In this document: positions 35,931 through 46,138 of the stretch, in pieces
Layout of the letters: each line of letters begins with the position of its first letter
Numbering within the stretch: the stretch's first letter is position 1
Origin: Mycobacteroides chelonae
Lineage (GTDB): Bacteria > Actinomycetota > Actinomycetes > Mycobacteriales > Mycobacteriaceae
Assembly (NCBI GenBank): GCA_014204435.1
Contig: JACHLF010000001.1
Span: 1,010,889-1,074,888, forward strand
Direction: 5' to 3'
Length of the DNA: 64,000 bases
The notes under the pieces: generated by a model
The model's database searches: none
What the model was told of the DNA's origin: nothing
Seen by the model: the letters and a program-made list of their open reading frames with translations, nothing else
Translations under genes and position numbers: made by a program

Positions 35931-38630
35931 GTGGCAGGCAAGGCCCGGGTACACGAGTTAGCAAAAGAGCTCGGTGTGACCAGTAAGGAAGTTCTCGCCC
36001 GACTGAGCGATCAGGGCGAGTTCGTGAAGTCCGCGTCATCGACGGTGGAAGCCCCCGTCGCGCGGCGTCTTCGTGAGTCATTCGGTGGCGGCGATAAGCC
36101 CGCTGCCGCCTCGTCCAACGGTGCGGCGGCAGACACCGCGGCTGCTCCCAAGAAGGCCGGCCCCAAGCCCGGTGCGCCCAAGCCCGCGCCGAAGAAGGTT
36201 GCGGAGCCGGTGGTCGAGGCGCCTCCGGCGCCGGAGCCTCCCGCCGCACCTTCGGCTCCTGCTCCGAAACCGGCCGCTGCGGCGCGCCCGGCCGAGGAAG
36301 CACCTGCTCCGGCCGCCCCGGCCCCGCGTCCGGGCGCGACGCCTGGTCCCAAGCCCGGTGCTGCGCGCGTGCCACGGGTCGGCAACAACCCCTTCTCCTC
36401 AGCGCAGCCGGCTGAGCGCCCCGCGCCACGTCCGCAGGCTCCACGTCCCGGAGCTCCGCGCCCCGGTGGTGCCTCCCCGAGCAATATGCCTCCGCGTCCG
36501 TCGCCCGGGTCCATGGGCCCGCGCCCGCCGCGTCCCGGTGGCGGTCCCCGCCCCGGCGGAGCCGGTCGCCCCGGTGGCGGCGGCGGTAACTACCGTGGCG
36601 GTGGCGGCGCCGGTGCCGGCGCTCCTGCGGGTGGTCCTCCCGGTGCTGGTGGCGGTGGCTTCCGCGGTCGCCCCGGTGGTGGTGGCGGTGGCCGTCCCGG
36701 TCAGCGCGGTGGCGCGGCCGGTGCGTTCGGCCGTCCCGGCGGTGCCCCGAAGCGCGGTCGCAAGTCGAAGCGGGCGAAACGCGCCGAGTACGAGAACATG
36801 CAGGCGCCGGTTGTCGGTGGCGTCCGGTTGCCGCACGGCAACGGCGAGGTCATCCGGCTCGCGCGCGGTGCGTCGCTCTCCGATTTCGCAGAAAAGATCG
36901 ATGCCAACCCGGCGACGCTGGTACAGGCGCTGTTCAACCTCGGCGAGATGGTGACCGCCACGCAGTCGGTGGGTGACGAGACCCTGGAGCTGCTGGGCGG
37001 CGAGATGAACTACGTCGTCCAGGTGGTCAGCCCCGAGGACGAGGACCGCGAGCTGCTGGAGTCGTTCGACCTGACCTACGGCGAGGACGAGGGCGGCGAA
37101 GAGGACCTGCGGACGCGTCCTCCGGTGGTGACCGTCATGGGTCACGTCGACCACGGTAAGACCCGACTGCTGGACACCATCCGTAAGGCCAATGTCCGCG
37201 AGGGCGAGGCCGGCGGCATCACTCAGCACATCGGTGCCTACCAGGTCGCCGTGGAGCACGACGGCAACGAGCGCCCGATCACCTTCATCGACACCCCCGG
37301 TCACGAGGCGTTCACCGCCATGCGTGCCCGCGGTGCGAAGGCCACCGATATCGCGATCCTGGTGGTGGCCGCGGACGACGGCGTCATGCCGCAGACCGTG
37401 GAGGCTATCAACCACGCCCAGGCGGCCGACGTGCCGATTGTGGTGGCGGTCAACAAGATCGATAAGGAAGGCGCCGATCCGGCCAGGATTCGGGCTCAGC
37501 TCACCGAGTACAACCTGGTGGCCGAGGACTTCGGTGGCGACACGATGTTCGTCGACATCTCGGCCAGACAGGGCACCAATATCGAGCAGCTGCTCGAAGC
37601 GGTGCTGCTGACCGCGGATGCCGCTCTGGACCTGCGAGCCAACCCGGACATGGAAGCCCAGGGTGTTGCCATCGAGGCCCATCTGGACCGCGGTCGCGGT
37701 CCGGTGGCCACGGTGCTCATCCAGCGTGGAACGCTTCGGGTCGGCGACTCGATCGTCGCCGGCGACGCATACGGTCGCGTGCGGCGCATGGTCGACGAGC
37801 ACGGCGAGGATGTCGAAGAGGCATTGCCGTCGCGTCCGGTTCAGGTCATCGGCTTCACGTCGGTGCCCGGCGCGGGCGACAACTTGCTCGTCGTCGACGA
37901 GGACCGCATCGCCCGGCAGATCGCCGACCGGCGCAGCGCGCGTAAGCGCAATGCGTTGGCAGCACGTAGCCGCAAGCGGATCAGCCTGGACGATCTGGAT
38001 GCCGCGCTGAAGGAAACCAGCCAGCTGAACTTGATCCTCAAGGGCGACAACGCCGGTACCGTCGAGGCGCTAGAAGAGGCGCTGCTCGGTATCGCGATCG
38101 ACGACGAAGTGCAGCTGCGCGTCATCGACCGTGGTGTCGGTGGTGTGACCGAGACCAACGTCAACCTGGCCTCGGCGTCGGACGCCATCATCATCGGCTT
38201 CAATGTGCGAGCCGAGGGCAAGGCGACCGAGCTGGCCAACCGCGAGGGTGTCGACATTCGCTACTACTCGGTGATCTACCAGGCCATCGACGAGATCGAG
38301 AGCGCGCTCAAGGGCATGCTCAAGCCGGTCTACGAAGAGGTCGAGCTGGGTCGCGCCGAGATCCGTGCGATGTTCCGGTCGTCCAAGGTCGGCAACATCG
38401 CCGGCTGCCTGGTCACCTCGGGCATCATCCGGCGCAACGCCAAGGCCCGACTGTTGCGCGACAACATCGTGGTCGCCGAGACGGTCACCATCTCGTCGCT
38501 GCGGCGTGAGAAGGACGATGTGGTCGAGGTCCGTGACGGTTACGAGTGCGGTCTGACGCTGACCTACAACGACATCAAGGAAGGCGACGTCATCGAGGCG
38601 TACGAGCTTCGTGAGAAGGAACGCGTCTAG
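35931..38630 (+). CDS. infB: Translation initiation factor IF-2
   Basis: 899 aa from GTG 35931, with AGGAG upstream. GTPase that places fMet-tRNA on the 30S subunit. An N-terminal IF2N helix ([20 protein letters not shown]) is followed by about 220 residues rich in alanine, proline, arginine and glycine, probably disordered. The G domain begins at about residue 395 with [16 protein letters not shown] and NKIDK motifs. Two EF-Tu-like domains and the C-terminal tRNA-binding domain follow. The low-complexity region is internally repetitive DNA (about 36150-36760), so sequence errors would hide there. Confidence 0.96.
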   Translation: MAGKARVHELAKELGVTSKEVLARLSDQGEFVKSASSTVEAPVARRLRESFGGGDKPAAASSNGAAADTAAAPKKAGPKPGAPKPAPKKVAEPVVEAPPAPEPPAAPSAPAPKPAAAARPAEEAPAPAAPAPRPGATPGPKPGAARVPRVGNNPFSSAQPAERPAPRPQAPRPGAPRPGGASPSNMPPRPSPGSMGPRPPRPGGGPRPGGAGRPGGGGGNYRGGGGAGAGAPAGGPPGAGGGGFRGRPGGGGGGRPGQRGGAAGAFGRPGGAPKRGRKSKRAKRAEYENMQAPVVGGVRLPHGNGEVIRLARGASLSDFAEKIDANPATLVQALFNLGEMVTATQSVGDETLELLGGEMNYVVQVVSPEDEDRELLESFDLTYGEDEGGEEDLRTRPPVVTVMGHVDHGKTRLLDTIRKANVREGEAGGITQHIGAYQVAVEHDGNERPITFIDTPGHEAFTAMRARGAKATDIAILVVAADDGVMPQTVEAINHAQAADVPIVVAVNKIDKEGADPARIRAQLTEYNLVAEDFGGDTMFVDISARQGTNIEQLLEAVLLTADAALDLRANPDMEAQGVAIEAHLDRGRGPVATVLIQRGTLRVGDSIVAGDAYGRVRRMVDEHGEDVEEALPSRPVQVIGFTSVPGAGDNLLVVDEDRIARQIADRRSARKRNALAARSRKRISLDDLDAALKETSQLNLILKGDNAGTVEALEEALLGIAIDDEVQLRVIDRGVGGVTETNVNLASASDAIIIGFNVRAEGKATELANREGVDIRYYSVIYQAIDEIESALKGMLKPVYEEVELGRAEIRAMFRSSKVGNIAGCLVTSGIIRRNAKARLLRDNIVVAETVTISSLRREKDDVVEVRDGYECGLTLTYNDIKEGDVIEAYELREKERV

Positions 38631-38666
38631 ATGAGCACAGCGAAGACAACGGGGCAGGTGTAGCTA

Positions 38667-40119
<1,453 letters not shown>

Positions 40120-40138
40120 CGCCACCGGCACGGCCGGG

Positions 40139-41446
40139 ATGTCCGGCCTGGCTCGCCGAATCATCGCCCTGGCGTTACCCGCGTTGGGTGTGTTGGCTGC
40201 CGAACCGCTGTACCTGCTGTTCGATATCGCCATGGTGGGCCGCTTGGGCGCCGTGCCCCTGGCCGGATTGGCCGTTGGGGGACTCGTCCTTTCGCTCGTC
40301 GGGACACAGCTGACATTCCTGTCTTACGGCACCACCGCGCGTGCGGCACGGCGGTTCGGCTCTGGTGATCGCTCCGGCGCCGTCCACGAAGGTGTGCAGG
40401 CAACCTGGTTGGCACTGCTTATCGGCGCCGCTGTGGTGCTCGTGGTGAATGCGGTGGCGGGGCCAGCGGTCCGGGCCATCGCGGCGGCGCCCGATGTGGC
40501 TGCGCAGGGTCTGACCTGGGTGCGCACTGCGATCTTTGCGGCCCCCGCCATTTTGGTGTCGCTGGCAGGCAACGGGTGGATGCGCGGGGTGCAGGACACC
40601 ATCCGGCCGCTGCGCTATGTGATTGTCGGCTTTGCGGTCTCGGCGGTGCTGTGCCCGGTGCTGACATACGGACTGCTCGGTGCCCTCCGAATGGGGTTGG
40701 CCGGGTCGGCGGTGGCGAACCTGGTGGGGCAGTGGTTGGCCGCGGTCCTCTTTTTGCGAACCCTGCACGCCGAACATGCGCGGCTTCGGCTGGATCCTCC
40801 GGTGCTGCGCGCGCAGCTGGTCTTGGCGCGGGACCTGCTGGTGCGCAGTCTGGCCTTTCAAGCCTGTTTCATCAGTGCCGCGGCGGTGGCAGCTCGGTTC
40901 GGCGCGGCGGCGTTGGCGGCGCATCAGGTGGTCCTGCAGATGTGGAGCTTCCTTGCCCTGGTTCTCGATTCACTCGCGATTGCGGCGCAGACCCTCGTCG
41001 GCGCCGCGTTGGGAGCGAACCTGGTGCCCGAGGCGAAGTCGGTGGCTCGGCGCGTGACGATCTTCTCGCTGGGGTTCGCGGTGCTGCTGGCGGTACTGCT
41101 GGCGCTGGGAGCTCCGGTACTACCAGGGCTGTTCACCTCCGATACCGCGGTGTTGCATCAGATGCGGGTGCCGTGGTGGTTCCTGGTGTGCCAGTTGCCG
41201 ATTTCCGGTCTGGTCTTCGCGCTCGACGGGGTGTTGCTGGGCGCCGCCGACGCCCGGTTCATGCGCAACGCCACTATCATCAGTGCGTTGTGCGGATTCC
41301 TGCCGCTGGTGTGGTTGTCGCTGGCTCTCGGATGGGGGCTCGCCGGAATCTGGTCTGGCCTGAGCCTCTTCCTGGTCCTGCGGCTGGTGTTGGTCGGCTG
41401 GCGCGCCATGTCGGGGCGCTGGGCCGTGCCGGGCACCGGATCGTGA
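40139..41446 (+). CDS. dinF: MATE-family efflux transporter DinF
   Basis: 435 aa from ATG 40139; an in-frame TTG at 40112 that overlaps nrnA would give 444 aa. About 12 hydrophobic helices. MATE motifs include LALPALGVLAAEPLYLLFDI at the start, WMRGVQDTIRPLRYV and AAHQVVLQMW, which correspond to the DinF branch (Rv2836c). Members export cationic drugs or protect against oxidants and are not SOS-controlled in every species. No ribosome binding site distinguishes the two starts. It closes the infB-rbfA-nrnA-dinF series. Confidence 0.9.
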   Translation: MSGLARRIIALALPALGVLAAEPLYLLFDIAMVGRLGAVPLAGLAVGGLVLSLVGTQLTFLSYGTTARAARRFGSGDRSGAVHEGVQATWLALLIGAAVVLVVNAVAGPAVRAIAAAPDVAAQGLTWVRTAIFAAPAILVSLAGNGWMRGVQDTIRPLRYVIVGFAVSAVLCPVLTYGLLGALRMGLAGSAVANLVGQWLAAVLFLRTLHAEHARLRLDPPVLRAQLVLARDLLVRSLAFQACFISAAAVAARFGAAALAAHQVVLQMWSFLALVLDSLAIAAQTLVGAALGANLVPEAKSVARRVTIFSLGFAVLLAVLLALGAPVLPGLFTSDTAVLHQMRVPWWFLVCQLPISGLVFALDGVLLGAADARFMRNATIISALCGFLPLVWLSLALGWGLAGIWSGLSLFLVLRLVLVGWRAMSGRWAVPGTGS

Positions 41447-41674
41447 TCAGTACGCCTGCGGGTATCCGGCCGGCGGGCACCCCGCGGGTAGGTGGTTCCG
41501 GTAGCCCGGAGGCAGCGCGGCCAATCGCCGAATCTGCTTGATCTGAACCATGTTTCCGAAGATGGCGACCCAGTTCATGACGAGGATGCACAGGAAGCTG
41601 CACCATCCGGCTGCCAGGTTGTGGGTCTGCGCGTCGCGGTAGGGGTTGGCCCAAACCTCGGTTATGTGATCCAT
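41447..41674 (-). CDS. Small membrane protein with proline/glycine-rich tail
   Basis: 75 aa from ATG 41674, adjacent to the end of dinF. It has one hydrophobic segment (CSFLCILVMNWVAIFGNMVQ) and a C-terminal tail rich in proline, glycine and tyrosine. No family is recognised. It is divergent from another small membrane-protein gene 50 bp away, which suggests a shared control region. Confidence 0.6.
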   Translation of the reverse strand: MDHITEVWANPYRDAQTHNLAAGWCSFLCILVMNWVAIFGNMVQIKQIRRLAALPPGYRNHLPAGCPPAGYPQAY

Positions 41675-41724
41675 GTCACTTGTGGAGTACTCTGGAGAGA
41701 CTCTGGATGAGGAGGTGTTTCTAC

Positions 41725-41946
41725 ATGAACCTAGATCGATTTGCCGTGTGGACCGGCTACTTCCTTGGCCTGGTATCGGTCACGATCACCGCGTTGGGAC
41801 TGGCCGCGTTGGCCTCTGGGCATCACGGCTGGGGGATGGTCGCGGCCATCGTGTTACTGGTAACTGCGGGGCTCGGGTTCGCGATAGTCGGGGGCACGGT
41901 GCACCACGATCACAAGGGTCACAAGGAGACGCCGCACCTGATGTAG
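41725..41946 (+). CDS. Small two-helix membrane protein with histidine-rich C-terminus
   Basis: 73 aa from ATG 41725, with GAGGAGG eight bases upstream. Two transmembrane segments (YFLGLVSVTITALGLAALAS and MVAAIVLLVTAGLGFAIVGG) are followed by a tail with five histidines (TVHHDHKGHKETPH) that could bind metal. No family is recognised. Divergent from the single-pass gene at 41447-41674. Confidence 0.68.
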   Translation: MNLDRFAVWTGYFLGLVSVTITALGLAALASGHHGWGMVAAIVLLVTAGLGFAIVGGTVHHDHKGHKETPHLM

Positions 41947-42022
41947 GGGTTGACGGGACACCTTGTAGTGGGGCTTCGTAATATTCAAGGAAGCTACTTG
42001 ATTGAACGGAGCTCTCTGGTCG

Positions 42023-42628
42023 ATGAACACACCCACCGGCTATCGCATCGGTCGTGAACTCACCGACGTGTCCGGCGAGGTTGTCGATGCCGGGCCTCCA
42101 CCGCTGCCGACCTTCGACGGTAGCCGCTATGGGTTGCGCAGAGTAGACCCTGAGGGAGCAGACCCAGAGATGCTCAGCGAATGGTTCGCCAGACCGCATC
42201 TGCTGGAGACCTGGGAGCAACCATGGTCGGCTGCGCGTTGGCGGGAGGACTCCACGTACCGGCTGGCCGGACACTACTCGCTGCCCTGCATCCTCTCGGT
42301 GGACGCTACCGAGGTGGGATACGTCGAGTTTTATCGGCCCGCACGCGATGAGATTTCGACAATCTACGACGCTCACCCACACGATGTCGGAGCCCATATC
42401 GCGACAGCGAGCCTCGACCATGTTCATCGTGGCGTCATGTCCGAATGGATTCGTCTCTTACCGATCGCAGTATTTGCCGCCGATCCTGACTGCCTCCGAT
42501 TAATGGGTGATCCCTCAGCCGATAACATGCCGATCCACAAGGTCCTTACTCGTCTCGAGTGGACCGCTCTGGGCGAGTTCGATATACGGCCGGATCGCCG
42601 AATCGCCCTGTACTGCTTCGAGCGCTAG
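42023..42628 (+). CDS. GNAT acyltransferase of the MbtK/IucB type (Acetyltransf_8)
   Basis: 201 aa from ATG 42023; a TTG at 42002 is an alternative. The second half shows the siderophore-acyltransferase pattern: EWFARPHLLETWEQPW, GYVEFYRPARDEIS, YDAHPHDVGAHIA and a C-terminal RLEWTALGEFDIRPDRRIAL. Related proteins acylate the lysine side chain of mycobactin (MbtK) or hydroxylysine of aerobactin. No IdeR-type iron box was found in the 76-bp upstream gap, so iron control is not supported from the sequence. It ends convergent with a crotonase gene and overlaps it by 4 nt. Confidence 0.83.
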   Translation: MNTPTGYRIGRELTDVSGEVVDAGPPPLPTFDGSRYGLRRVDPEGADPEMLSEWFARPHLLETWEQPWSAARWREDSTYRLAGHYSLPCILSVDATEVGYVEFYRPARDEISTIYDAHPHDVGAHIATASLDHVHRGVMSEWIRLLPIAVFAADPDCLRLMGDPSADNMPIHKVLTRLEWTALGEFDIRPDRRIALYCFER

Positions 42629-43383
42629 GCGTTCTGGCTGCGGCCCCGCTCCATGATGGCCGCGCGCCGCTCCTCCACGCCCTCGGCGATGGAGTTCTGG
42701 TCGATCCACCGGTGAGCATCGTCGAGGGCGACCTGCAGTCCGCTGCCGATCAGCTCGGACTCGATGCGGCGATAGGAGGCCAGCAGCTCGCGCACCGCGG
42801 GCTGGTTGTTCCCGGTGATCGTGGCGGCGAGGCGCTTGGCGGCGGGCAGCAGTTCCTCGTGGGCCACTACCTCGGTCACCAGGCCTGCCCGCAGCGCGTC
42901 CTCAGCGGACAGGTAGTCGCCGGTCAAGCTCATGCGACGCGCCAGGCCACGCCCCACCGAGAGCGGCAGCAAGGTGGTCAGCCCCCAGGTGGGCAGAATG
43001 CCGACGCGCGCGTGGGTGTCGGCAAAACGCGCCTTTTCCGAGGCGATCAGGATGTCACAGGCCAGCGCCAGCTCCAGGCCGCCGGTCACGGCGGCGCCGT
43101 TGATGGCGCCGATGACCGGCTTGGACAGCTCGGGCCACCACGGGTCGAGTGATTCGGCGCGGTCGCCGCTGCCGAGCTCCTTAAGGTCGACGCCCGCGCA
43201 GAACACCGGGTCGGCGGCGGTCAGGATCATCACGTCGATGTTGTCGTCGGCGTCGGCCGCGGTGACGGCCTCGACGATCTCTTCGCCGAGCGCGGTGCTC
43301 AACGCGTTGCGTGCCTGCGGCCGGTTCAGGGTGATGGTGCAGATACGGTCTTCGTTCTGCGTCAACAGAATTGGTTCGGTCAT
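42625..43383 (-). CDS. Crotonase-family protein (enoyl-CoA hydratase-like)
   Basis: 252 aa from ATG 43383. The crotonase fold is seen in ITLNRPQARNALSTALGEEI, AGVDLKELG and KPVIGAINGAAVTGGLELAL. The first catalytic glutamate is kept in GGLELAL. The second, which sits in PEI of typical hydratases, is replaced in THARVGILPTWGL, so ordinary hydratase chemistry is doubtful. The gene overlaps the beta-type acyl-CoA dehydrogenase by 4 nt. A longer frame reading into that gene is an artefact. Confidence 0.85.
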   Translation of the reverse strand: MTEPILLTQNEDRICTITLNRPQARNALSTALGEEIVEAVTAADADDNIDVMILTAADPVFCAGVDLKELGSGDRAESLDPWWPELSKPVIGAINGAAVTGGLELALACDILIASEKARFADTHARVGILPTWGLTTLLPLSVGRGLARRMSLTGDYLSAEDALRAGLVTEVVAHEELLPAAKRLAATITGNNQPAVRELLASYRRIESELIGSGLQVALDDAHRWIDQNSIAEGVEERRAAIMERGRSQNA

Positions 43384-44582
43384 GCGTCGATTACCTCCTT
43401 GGCGATACGTTCGGCGTGTACGGCGCGCCCCCCGAAGAGGGCCGAATTGCTTACGGCGCGCTTGTAATACAGGTGGGCCGGGTGCTCCCAGGTGAAACCG
43501 ATGCCGCCGTGGCTCTGGATGGCTTTGGCGGTTACCTCGACGGCACCGGCGGAAGCCACTTGCTGGGCGATGCTGGTGGCCAGCGCAGGATCGTCGAGGC
43601 TCGGATCGTCGTGGGACCACGCCGCGTGATAGGCGGCGCCGCGCACATTCCCCGTCGCCGCGGCCATATCGGCCAGGCGGTGTTTGACGGCCTGGAATGA
43701 CCCGATGATCCGTCCGAACTGAATCCGGGACTTCGCGTATTCGGTGGTCACATCCAGCATGTGGGCGGCTATGCCGGCCTGCTCGGCCGCCAGCACGGTG
43801 GCCGCGACATCGAGTGCGGTGGCCACGGCATCCGCGCCGCGGCCCGGCTGGCCGATCAAGCGCGCGGGGGCGGAATCGAAGTGGATGTTGGCCTGCCCGC
43901 GGGTCAGGTCCAGCGTGGCCAACGCGTGCCTGTCGACACCGGGCGCATTGCCATCCAGTGCGAAAAGGCTTGGGCCCGAATCGGTGTCGGCCAGAACGAG
44001 GATCAGATCGGCAGTAGCGCCGTCCGGAACGTGCTCGGTGTCGCCGGTGAGTTTCCATCCGTCGGCGTCGGATTCGGCCGACACCGTAATAGCGTCGGAC
44101 AGCCGGGTGCGGCCGCCGGCCAAGGTGATGGTCTTGTCGCCGGAGGCCAGCGCGGGTACCCACTGCGACAGGACGTCGGTGTCGCCGCTGGCCACCAGGG
44201 CGGTAGCGCCCAAGGCGGCACTGGAGATCCACGGCAGACCCGCCAATGCGCGTCCCAGTTCTTCGGCCACAATGGACAATTCGATCACGCCGAGGCCGCC
44301 GCCGCCGTGTTCCTCGGGCAGGCTCAGGCCTACCACGCCCAGTTCTGAGCCGAGCGCACGCCAGGCGTCCACGTCAATGGTCCCGGTGTCAAGGACCTCG
44401 CGTACATGCTCGGGTGTCCAGACGCGCTCGCACCAACTGCGCACCAATGACCGCAGGTCTTCGTGTTCTTCGGTGAACTCGAGCTCAGTCGTCCAGGTCC
44501 GATTGTCTTCGCTGGCGCTCATCCGGGTTTGATTGTCTTCGCTGGCGCTCATCCGGGTTTGATTGTCTTCGCTGGCGCTCAT
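43380..44582 (-). CDS. Acyl-CoA dehydrogenase, beta-type subunit
   Basis: 400 aa from ATG 44582; this ATG is the first of three that head in-frame 30-bp repeats, so 390- and 380-residue forms could start at 44552 and 44522. The ACAD fold begins LEFTEEHEDLRSLVRSWCER. Substrate and FAD regions are recognisable (LPEEHGGGGLGV, TVLAAEQAGIAAHMLDV, QFGRIIGSFQAVKHRLADM). The C-terminal segment SHGGIGFTWEHPAHLYYKRA lacks the catalytic YEG-type glutamate present in the neighbour. That pattern is typical of alpha2beta2 mycobacterial FadE pairs. It is coupled to the alpha subunit by ATGA. Confidence 0.87.
   Translation of the reverse strand: MSASEDNQTRMSASEDNQTRMSASEDNRTWTTELEFTEEHEDLRSLVRSWCERVWTPEHVREVLDTGTIDVDAWRALGSELGVVGLSLPEEHGGGGLGVIELSIVAEELGRALAGLPWISSAALGATALVASGDTDVLSQWVPALASGDKTITLAGGRTRLSDAITVSAESDADGWKLTGDTEHVPDGATADLILVLADTDSGPSLFALDGNAPGVDRHALATLDLTRGQANIHFDSAPARLIGQPGRGADAVATALDVAATVLAAEQAGIAAHMLDVTTEYAKSRIQFGRIIGSFQAVKHRLADMAAATGNVRGAAYHAAWSHDDPSLDDPALATSIAQQVASAGAVEVTAKAIQSHGGIGFTWEHPAHLYYKRAVSNSALFGGRAVHAERIAKEVIDA
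44493..44582 (-). repeat. Three 30-bp in-frame tandem repeats at the 5' end of a fadE gene
   Basis: Copies start at 44582, 44552 and 44522 (reading leftward). The first two are identical and encode MSASEDNQTR. The third reads MSASEDNRTW and joins the conserved protein. Every copy begins ATGAGC, so each has its own start codon. The period of 30 bp preserves frame. It looks like a tandem duplication of the start-codon region and could vary in copy number. Confidence 0.92.
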
Positions 44583-45787
44583 CCGCGGGGCACGTCCTTC
44601 CAGGCTTTGTCGGTATCGACCCGGATATCGCCGGGCAATCCGAGAACGCGTTCTCCGATGATGTTGCGCATCACGTCGGAGGTTCCGCCTTCGATGGTGT
44701 TGGCCTTGGAGCGAAGGAAGGCCCACATGGTGTCGGTACGACGATCGTCCTCGACGACGCGCCGCATGTCGTACGAGGCGTACAGGGTGGCCTCGATGCC
44801 CAGCAGTTCGACGCAGAAGTCGTAGATCTGTTGGTTGAGCTCGGCGCCCATCAGCTTGCCGATCGATCCCTCCGGGCCCATCGGCGCATCACCCTGGGCG
44901 GCGATTCGCATCTGGGTGCCGTAGCGGTTGCCTTCCGAGCGCACGAACAGATTCGTCAGTTTGGCGCGCAGTTCGGGGGTGTGCAGATCGGGGCGCTGCT
45001 TCCAGAGGTTCAAGGCATTGCCGATGGAGCCGCCCCCGCGGCCGTGATCGAAGGCGCCGCCCAATGCGCTGCGCTCGTTCATCAGCGTGGTCATCGACAC
45101 CCGCCAGCCATCGCCCTCGCTGCCCAGGCGTTGTGCGTCCGGGATGCGGACGTCGGTGAGGTAGACCTCGTTGAACTCGGCGTCACCGGTCATCTGCCGC
45201 AGTGGGCGGACCTCGACGCCGGGATCGGTCATGTCGACGACGAAGTACGTCAGGCCGCGGTGCTTGGCCACGTCCGGATTGCTCCGCGCCACCAGCAGTG
45301 CCCAGCGGGCCTGATGGGCGCCCGAGGTCCACACCTTCTGGCCGTTGATCACCCAGTCATCGCCATCGCGCACCGCGCGGGTGGCTAGTCCGGCCAGATC
45401 GGAACCGGCACCTGGCTCACTGAACAGCTGGCACCAGAGTTCCTCGCCGGTGAACAGCGGACGCAGAATGCGCTCGGTCAGTTCGGGTTGTCCGTGTGCG
45501 AGCACTGTCGGTGCCGCCATGCCGTAGCCAATCACGTTGACGAACAAGGGGTCTGGCATACCCGCCGCACGCAAGATGGTGTCCGAGACGGCCTGCAGTG
45601 CGGGTGGGGCGTCCATGCCGCCCAGACCGGCCGGGAAGTGGACCCAGGCCAAGCCCGCGTCGTAGACCGCTCCCAGCAGTTCGGTGACCGGCGTCGTGGC
45701 AGGGGGGTGTTTGGCGAGAACCTTGTGCGCGGCGGCGGCGATGCGTTCGCGTAGCGCGCTAGACGGCTCCGATGACGTCACTGGCAT
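44579..45787 (-). CDS. Acyl-CoA dehydrogenase, catalytic (alpha-type) subunit
   Basis: 402 aa from ATG 45787. The ACAD pattern is clear: LWCQLFSEPGAGSDLAGLAT, WVINGQKVWTSGAHQARWAL, the middle beta-domain, and NTIEGGTSDVMRNIIGERVL with the catalytic glutamate in IEGGTS. The N-terminal domain LLGAVYDAGLAWVHFPAGLG is normal. Paired with a glutamate-less partner and a crotonase, it probably forms an alpha2beta2 dehydrogenase for a branched, side-chain or ring-derived acyl-CoA such as those of steroid catabolism (inference). Its stop overlaps the start of the beta gene. Confidence 0.9.
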   Translation of the reverse strand: MPVTSSEPSSALRERIAAAAHKVLAKHPPATTPVTELLGAVYDAGLAWVHFPAGLGGMDAPPALQAVSDTILRAAGMPDPLFVNVIGYGMAAPTVLAHGQPELTERILRPLFTGEELWCQLFSEPGAGSDLAGLATRAVRDGDDWVINGQKVWTSGAHQARWALLVARSNPDVAKHRGLTYFVVDMTDPGVEVRPLRQMTGDAEFNEVYLTDVRIPDAQRLGSEGDGWRVSMTTLMNERSALGGAFDHGRGGGSIGNALNLWKQRPDLHTPELRAKLTNLFVRSEGNRYGTQMRIAAQGDAPMGPEGSIGKLMGAELNQQIYDFCVELLGIEATLYASYDMRRVVEDDRRTDTMWAFLRSKANTIEGGTSDVMRNIIGERVLGLPGDIRVDTDKAWKDVPRG

Positions 45788-45855
45788 GACTTACGTATAC
45801 ACGCGCACACGAACTAACCGGTGGGTGGGGCATGGCGTCGCGAGGATTGTCTTTC

Positions 45856-45861
45856 TACTGT
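45856..45861 (+). promoter_or_regulatory. -10 element TACTGT for the DUF2277 gene
   Basis: TACTGT ends seven bases before ATG 45869 and no ribosome binding site is evident, which fits a leaderless transcript. Confidence 0.4.
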
Positions 45862-45868
45862 CGTAGGT

Positions 45869-46138
45869 ATGTGCAGGAACATCACTGAACTACGCGGCTT
45901 GGAACCTGCGGCGACCGACCAGGAGATCGAGGCGGCGGCGCGGCAGTACGTCCGTAAGGTCAGCGGACTTCAGAAGACCTCCGACGCCAACCGAGAAGCG
46001 TTCGAACATGCGGTGGCGGAGGTGACGGACACGACGATGCGGCTGTTGGCCTCGCTGCCGCAGCGCCGTCAGCCGCCCAGGACTGTGCCACCGTTGCGGC
46101 GCCCGGAGGTGCAGGCGCGCATCGCGGCGCGGGGCTAG
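45869..46138 (+). CDS. DUF2277 small protein
   Basis: 89 aa from ATG 45869. It begins MCRNITELRGLEPAATDQEI and continues AARQYVRKVSGLQKTSDANR, the DUF2277 pattern (CRxI.xLrg.ep.at..Ei..AA.qyVRKvsG). Predicted helical and basic at the C-terminus with several arginines; related to RTG-type DUF2277 proteins found beside DNA or metabolic genes. No function is known. It is divergent from the acyl-CoA dehydrogenase operon and overlaps the convergent exported-protein gene by 4 nt. Confidence 0.85.
   Translation: MCRNITELRGLEPAATDQEIEAAARQYVRKVSGLQKTSDANREAFEHAVAEVTDTTMRLLASLPQRRQPPRTVPPLRRPEVQARIAARG

Noticed and set aside
36150..36760. Repeat-like DNA in infB
   Set aside because: This is the low-complexity Ala/Pro/Gly/Arg linker of IF-2, found in all mycobacteria, not a mobile or tandem-repeat element.
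38631..38663. Ten-codon ORF MSTAKTTGQV between infB and rbfA
   Set aside because: It begins right after the infB stop and holds the ribosome binding site of rbfA, but has no ribosome binding site or promoter of its own; too little evidence to call it a gene.
41960..42001. Stem GCTTC/GAAGC upstream of the MbtK-like gene
   Set aside because: Short, with a long loop and bulge; no iron-box match (TTAGGTTAG-type), so not called an operator.
42625..44232. Minus-strand frame fusing a longer N-terminus to the crotonase
   Set aside because: The upstream part overlaps the acyl-CoA dehydrogenase in another frame; the crotonase starts at 43383 with normal family N-terminus.
43380..44726. Frame of the beta-type fadE extended upstream of 44582
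   Set aside because: The extension overlaps the alpha subunit; ATGA coupling at 44582 and the repeat starts define the gene.
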